Assembly (NCBI RefSeq): GCF_019320115.1
Contig: NC_089598.1
Coordinates: 27,757,491-27,821,490 of the forward strand
Length of the DNA stretch: 64,000 nt
Direction: 5' to 3'
Source of the DNA: Miscanthus floridulus
Taxonomy: Eukaryota > Streptophyta > Magnoliopsida > Poales > Poaceae
The position numbers and the translations under genes are program-made. The notes under the pieces are model-generated. The model had not been told where the DNA came from and did not search any database. It worked only from the letters and a program-made list of their open reading frames with translations. This document shows, one piece after another, positions 58,736-64,000 of this stretch. Each line of letters begins with the position of its first letter. The first letter of the stretch is position 1.

Positions 58736-59235
58736 TATATGAGTATTTCTAGGATCATTTTTGTGTAATAAGGGTATATATCATATATGAATGATTCATT
58801 ACAACAGTTGCCAACTTTAATCGTAAATTAATATTTGCATCTTGCATCGGCTTTGCAGCTTTCTTAGGTGTTGTTGGCATACTCATCGCTTTAACAAAGT
58901 AGTGAATGGATGAATAAAGATCGATGAAAGTCTTTGGTATACATCTGGAGTGTACCTTAGGTCAACGTGTGATCCGGATAGAGCTCTAGCGGTAGATATC
59001 TCTTCCATTAAAAAAATCAAGCTAGATATCTCTTATTGTACAGATTTATGAATATTATAAGATATATACTACACACAAACTTTAAATTCTTGCATGAAAA
59101 TAAAGTAAAATGGAGGATATCTAAAAGACTCACATCATGAAAGAGAATAAAGTAGTTTTTGTATGGAGCTGATATTTATAGCTAGAATTCTTTTCGGATC
59201 ACGGTGACCGTTCAGATGTATTTCAAAACCTACTA

Positions 59236-59469
59236 CTCTCCTCTCAAAATATAAGATGCACACGTGTTCTAAAATTTAAACTTCATAGATCAGTAATTAG
59301 TTTAATCTCCCGAGAAGTTTGTGCTACAAAAATACATTAGATTTTTATTTATAAAGATTAAACTTTTGTTGCCGCGAACGATATACTATAAGAGAAACTA
59401 GCGATCAATGCATGACTTTGGAGACTGCACCAAATCAAATCATACTTTATATTTTTAGAACAAATGGAG
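59236..59469. mobile_element. Stowaway-like MITE
   Basis: Left CTCTCCTCTCAAAATATAAG and right CTTTATATTTTTAGAACAAATGGAG are degraded inverted copies, flanked by TA. 234 bp. Confidence 0.7.
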
Positions 59470-60780
59470 TACACGGAATACTCTACACTATATGGCCTCT
59501 ATGCGAGTTATGCATTTAACTGTCCATTGTTATAAGTTTCATCCTTAGGTTGAGCCGTTGTAAGCACGATACCATGGTTTAGACCATGAGGCATAAACAA
59601 CTATGAGAAATTAATCATTTCTTCTACACTGTATGATGTGAACAACAAGTTCTCCGGGAAAACTTCAGGAGAGAAGAGATTACATGACCTTGACAAAAAT
59701 GACTTGTATATGGGAACATTAAGCAATGTAAAAACATGCACTCTCAAACAAAATCACCGTTTGTGCTGCATTTTGTATACCCCTTCATTATACATGGCAA
59801 GAAGATGGTGGTTTTGTTGATATAAGCTGGTAAATTTGATGGAGACCAACATTGTGAATCATAAAAACTAACATATTTGTTATTAGCAAACCACCGATCA
59901 TCACATGTCTATTCATCTGAGCATTAAAAGATACCACCATAACTAAGGTACATCAAACATCCTAAGACAATAAGACTAATAAAGAGACTAATATAGGGTG
60001 GGGAATTGTAATAAAGGAATAATAATACGAATAAGGCGGGAAATGACATGGCAATAACGGTAGCCTCGGTAGGTAACGGACAACTCTATGTTGTCTGTGC
60101 AAACAAAGGTAAAGATTTGGTCTCGATTGATATTGCCAAATATGGAATGAAAGAATAGTGACTGAAAAGCATGTATAGAATCTAATAGGTGCGTTATCAC
60201 CGTGTACTTTTGGTATTCTTCTTCAACAAGCAAAACTAAAAAAATCGAAGTGTGACCTAAAAAGAGAGATCATAGAATCTAACAGATGTGTTATCAACTA
60301 CTACTTTTGGAATTCTTCTTCCACACACCCACAATTAAAAACCTAAGTGTGTAAGGAAATGCACTTGGATTTGAGCAGTAGGTTCAATGTGATGTGTTCT
60401 AGCTGATGATGGAGGTCTCAATTATTTTAAAGATAACTCTGGTACAGTCATTTTAAAGATAACTCTTGTAATGCTTAAAGCCGAACCAGAGAAACACCAG
60501 AAACTCCTCTATAGAATTGGCTAATTGAGTTTTCTCGAGAACCTTTACCATGTTTAAAGTGGCTTTTCAACCTTGCTGTGGTCGATGAACTTGTAGCAAA
60601 TTACAGGCAATGCCACTGGCGGTGCCTTCTTGGAGACTAAGCCCTTGAGAGGCATAACAGGTGGCAACCTTTCACGGTTCCACTTCCCGCAGGCCCAATC
60701 GGATGATCCGAGCCGCCCATTAGAGATCGACGGTCAGGCTTAGGCTCCTATCTCCAATTTCAGTTTCAGGAGAAAGGATA
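59470..60780. other. AT-rich intergenic sequence with a ~98-bp imperfect duplication
   Basis: ATAGAATCTAA...TACTTTTGG-ATTCTTCTTC occurs at about 60173 and 60271. A second short repeat (ATTTTAAAGATAACTCT) is at about 60422 and 60450. No gene recognised. Confidence 0.5.
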
Positions 60781-60993
60781 TGCCCCACACGTCATTGCAG
60801 CCAAAAACCAAAGCCGGTGCAGACCAACGACTCGGCAGAAGTCAGAAGCGAGCGAGCGGCACGCTGCACGCGCGGCAGGCAGTCCCCCCAGCCCACCACC
60901 ACTTCTCCCCGTGCGCGCGCGCGTGAGGCGCTGCTCCTTTTCTTTGCATGTGAAGGGGTGAGAGAGGGGGGACAGCGTGGGAGAAGGGGAGCA

Positions 60994-61051
60994 ATGCCGA
61001 TCGTGTCCGAGTGCGGGCGGCGGGGCTGCGGCGGCGGCAGCGGCAGCTTTA
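60994..61051 (+). CDS. Possible first-exon start of an unidentified gene, split by a solo LTR
   Basis: A CpG-rich stretch (60780-61051) has an ATG at 60994 reading a Gly/Cys/Arg-rich start (M-P-I-V-S-E-C-G-R-R-G-C). The LTR interrupts after 19 codons. The same composition resumes at 63960, and the frame stays open to the window end when the LTR and one 5-bp target copy are ignored. The product is not recognised. It may simply be GC-rich leader sequence. Confidence 0.35.
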
Positions 61052-63959
61052 AGTAACACCCCGTTTTAAAAACAAAACTAGATACATACCATATATGAGC
61101 TTAGGATGTTAAATTTCATATATAGCTACAAATAAGGGTAATATTAATAGACAATGCTTAAATATATAACGTATTAGTATAAAGAATATAACCTCAGAGT
61201 ATAGACAGCGGAAAGACAACTCTGATCTTTAGGCAAAAACTCTAAATCCACAGGGACAACTGACTGGTTGATCATAAGCCTAATTCCTCCAAACTCTAGC
61301 AATCTGGTACTCATCCGGGATTTTTATCCAAATATGTGAAAAATAAGCGTAAGTACATGTCGTACTCAACAAATATAACATGGGGTTCATGAGGCTCAAA
61401 AGGCTGACACTGGTTTACTGCGATTAGCTTTTAATGAGTCATCTTTTAGCAATTGAGTAGCAACAAGTTTATCACAAGCCCATAAATACATGATCAGGTA
61501 AACATGAATAATGAATAGCATAAACAATAATCATTAGTGAACATCTTCGTTATTAGTATCATCAGTGTTCATCATCTATTCCGTAAGGGTTCCAAGGCCG
61601 CTCGTGACCGTGAGCACGGCTGATATACCAGTTTTACACTCTACAGAGGTTGTACACTTTCACTGTAAGTCGTGATTTACCCTTTCACCCGAGGTAGCTA
61701 ATCTCTTGACCCACTTCCAAGGAAGGTCGACAGGGTTCACTATAAAGCCTTTCAAAGGTTCGTCTAACAAGTTAGGGCCATTAGATTCACTCGGCAAACA
61801 AATATAGAGCCCCCTTTCCGATGGCACAATGACGCGCAGCCTATACACAAGGAGACAGAGGCCGCACTATACCCAATTTGTCAAGCCATTCTTATGTCAA
61901 TAAAGGTAACCACTAACAAGCTAGAAAAGGTCCTCATACTGAGCTAAAGTCAGAGCCATGTACCCCTCACACCTGTACTGTAAGTCCCGGATAATCACTT
62001 ACAGATAAGTAAAAATAGCCCAATGCTCTAGCCCCCTTGTTCCATATTGCTAAAAAACATCTTTTATTGTTTATTGCATATAACATTAGTCGAGTTATAA
62101 GAACATGATTTTGGTTGATCTCTAGCATCAAACTACCCAATGCAATACCCCATAGGTATCAAGGCACAAGGTACAAAGTACTAGGAAATTCTTAGTGGTA
62201 GTCAAGGTAGATACATGCAGTATTAATTAAGTGATTAAAGGTGAATAGATAACAAGGATGGTCCCATGCTATATTTGCCTTAAAATATCGATCCTTCGGT
62301 AAGCTTTAATCTTCAATGTTCTTCTTCTTCTTCTTCTTCTTCTTGATCACCACATATATCTCATCGACTGGACGTAATCATAAAGCACCACACAAGCATC
62401 CATACAATCATACACGAAGCAAACAATAGATCTAAATTAGAACAGTACACCAAACATAAAATCAAGATGAAAAGTTTGTAAAACGAATCTACGTCTCACT
62501 ACATACAGACAGACACGAAAAGCATTCTAATCGGGGCTTTGGTGAAAAAGATACATCTACCGAAAGATTCGCTCATAGGAGAAAATATAAAACTATTAGC
62601 TTCATGTGTTTTAAATATATAAAAACATATAAGATATTTCATAGAGATTATAATTTAAGTCAAATTTAGATTTGATTTATAAAACTAAAGTGAAACAAAT
62701 CATATTCTATTTATAAAATCCAGTTGCATAATTGTTATTTAAGATATGATTCAAACCATGAAATTCCAGTATTAGTAACATGATAAATACTATTACTAAT
62801 GCGTAGATCTTGACGCTATGAATCTAACGCAACTTGAATGGACTAAAACGGATCTAAGACGCAAAAGATATGATTTAACAAGATTTCTTTTAATCGAATA
62901 ATAGATTAAATCTAATCACGGATTTTAAAAGTTAAAAACATACTTGAACAGTAGTATGAACACGTAGATTATGAAATTACGAACCTAACATAATTTGAAC
63001 GGATCAAATCGGAGTTAAAATGGAGAAGTTATGTCTAAAACAAAATTAATGGCAAATTTATAAATAACTAAAAATGTACTTTTGAAGTGAACCGACTAAA
63101 ATACGCTTTTAAAAAAAGAAGATGAAGTCTAGGAAAACATTTTGGATGGCGGTCTTACCTAGAGGTACCTCGGCGGCGTAGGAGGAGCAAGACGGCAACG
63201 GCGAGAGAAGAATGAGAAAAATCTGATTTACTACACGAGGGATTTCCCAAACTAGGGGCTCCCTTTATGATAGTTTTGGTGTGCTTTGCCCAATAGATTG
63301 GTTGATATATATAGGAAGAAAAACTCCCCACATCAACGTCAACTAGCGATATGGTACTAATTAATATTGCACCCTCCACATTTACTAATGGGTCTAAATA
63401 ATCATTAAAGCCCATTAGTAAATAAATGCATGTGCCTTTAGAATTTATTAGGATTATTGCACATGGGCTTTGAACGTTGGTGGGAAAATATGATATTTAT
63501 TATTTTTGGAATTGATTAATTTCGTGGATAAAATAATTCTAGAAAAGTCCATAATTGATATTTAAGCCACGAAAAATACTCCAAGACCTTCAAAAATTTG
63601 GAGAAAATTCTCAGAAACACTTTGGAACATGATAAACCCAAATAAAGTATTTGGAGCTCATAAAAATATTATTGGGAACTTGGAACATAAAGATTAAGGT
63701 GAAGGAGGTAGGAATTAAATTCCAGAAAAAAACTGAAAAATTCCTAGTGATAGATATTCGTCTCCTAAACGTAAAAAAACATATTTTACATATAGAAACA
63801 CGAGGTGCGACCGACATGAATGCAACAAACACGTTTCTACCTTATGATAAATTTTAAATTAATGAAAAATTTTATTTTTCTATGTTTTTATGTGCACAAA
63901 AATTCACAAATAAATTATTTTAACTCTATTTTCAAAAGTGGCAAATTTGGGGTGTTACA
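61052..63959 (-). mobile_element. Chromovirus-like solo LTR
   Basis: On the minus strand it starts TGTAACACCCCAAATTTG (63959) and ends GGGGTGTTACT (61052), 2908 bp. Flanking 5-mers are CTTTA (61047-61051) and CTCCA (63960-63964), differing by two C-to-T changes. The body shares LTR words with the Tekay-type LTR, such as GAGCCTCATGA and TTGTTGAGTAC. No internal region is present. Confidence 0.75.
62319..62344. repeat. (TTC)n microsatellite
   Basis: About eight TTC units within the solo LTR. Confidence 0.9.
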
Positions 63960-64000
63960 CTCCAGCTTCGGCCGCCGGGGCCAGTGCTGCGCGCCGGCGG
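63960..64000 (+). other. GC-rich host sequence at the right edge
   Basis: Resumes the GC-rich, CGGC-dense composition seen before 61052 and runs off the window. Confidence 0.5.

Noticed and set aside
58462..58758. Ile/Tyr-rich membrane-like frames on the minus strand
   Set aside because: Translations of the GATATA microsatellite.
1..64000. CRISPR arrays, operons or bacterial-type systems
   Set aside because: The window is clearly plant nuclear DNA. The spaced palindromes are LTR arrays, not repeat-spacer arrays.

Overview
This is a 64 kb window of plant nuclear DNA, almost certainly from a panicoid grass of the Andropogoneae type (sorghum, sugarcane or Miscanthus relatives). The inference rests on intron-rich plastid-protein genes, tRNA-iMet-primed Ty3 and Ty1 retrotransposons with very long LTRs, Sirevirus LTRs carrying GGACGC-type palindromes, Stowaway and Tourist MITEs, Au-like SINEs and RTE-type LINEs ending in (TTG)n. 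Species was not determined.

1-25.3 kb is nested repeats. A Ty3 chromovirus of the Tekay/Del type lies on the plus strand (1-12883; first ~100 bp of its 5' LTR off the left edge; 3' LTR 9296-12883). It has gag-protease-RT-RNase H-integrase-chromodomain in one frame, plus a separate upstream ORF. It interrupts the env-like ORF of a minus-strand Sirevirus (Ty1/copia) whose pol, gag, PBS and 5' LTR occupy 12884-23283. Next come an LTR-like remnant and a degraded minus-strand MULE transposase (23690-24715).

25.3-33.2 kb is intergenic. It holds a Stowaway MITE, two ~0.82-0.85 kb direct repeats (25924 and 31998), and between them a gene-like but broken region with a GC-rich 5' part, duplicated short exon-like pieces and a Tourist MITE.

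33.2-46.3 kb is the gene island. A FAP2-like plastid fatty-acid-binding protein of the chalcone-isomerase fold has ten coding exons (34536-42087); its introns hold two SINEs, a nearly full-length dead RTE LINE and a Stowaway MITE. Just downstream on the same strand is the catalytic subunit of ferredoxin-thioredoxin reductase (FTRC; six coding exons, 43066-46037), with a 5'-truncated RTE in intron 2 and one GC-AG intron. Both reading frames close perfectly across all splice junctions.

46.3-64 kb is again repeats: a hAT-like element with an 8-bp target duplication that was later hit by a Sirevirus solo LTR with its own 5-bp duplication (47726-50086), two nested older LTRs (about 50.1-53.3 kb), a second hAT-like MITE (53726-54268), several MITEs, a GATATA microsatellite, and a minus-strand chromovirus-like solo LTR (61052-63959) that appears to split a GC-rich first exon running off the right edge.

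The most interesting signal is the small ORF before gag in the Tekay element (3889-4458). Its first 23 residues follow the histone H3 tail, keeping the equivalents of K4, K9, S10, K14 and R17, in an element whose integrase ends in a chromodomain. This suggests H3-tail mimicry and should be tested in intact relatives.
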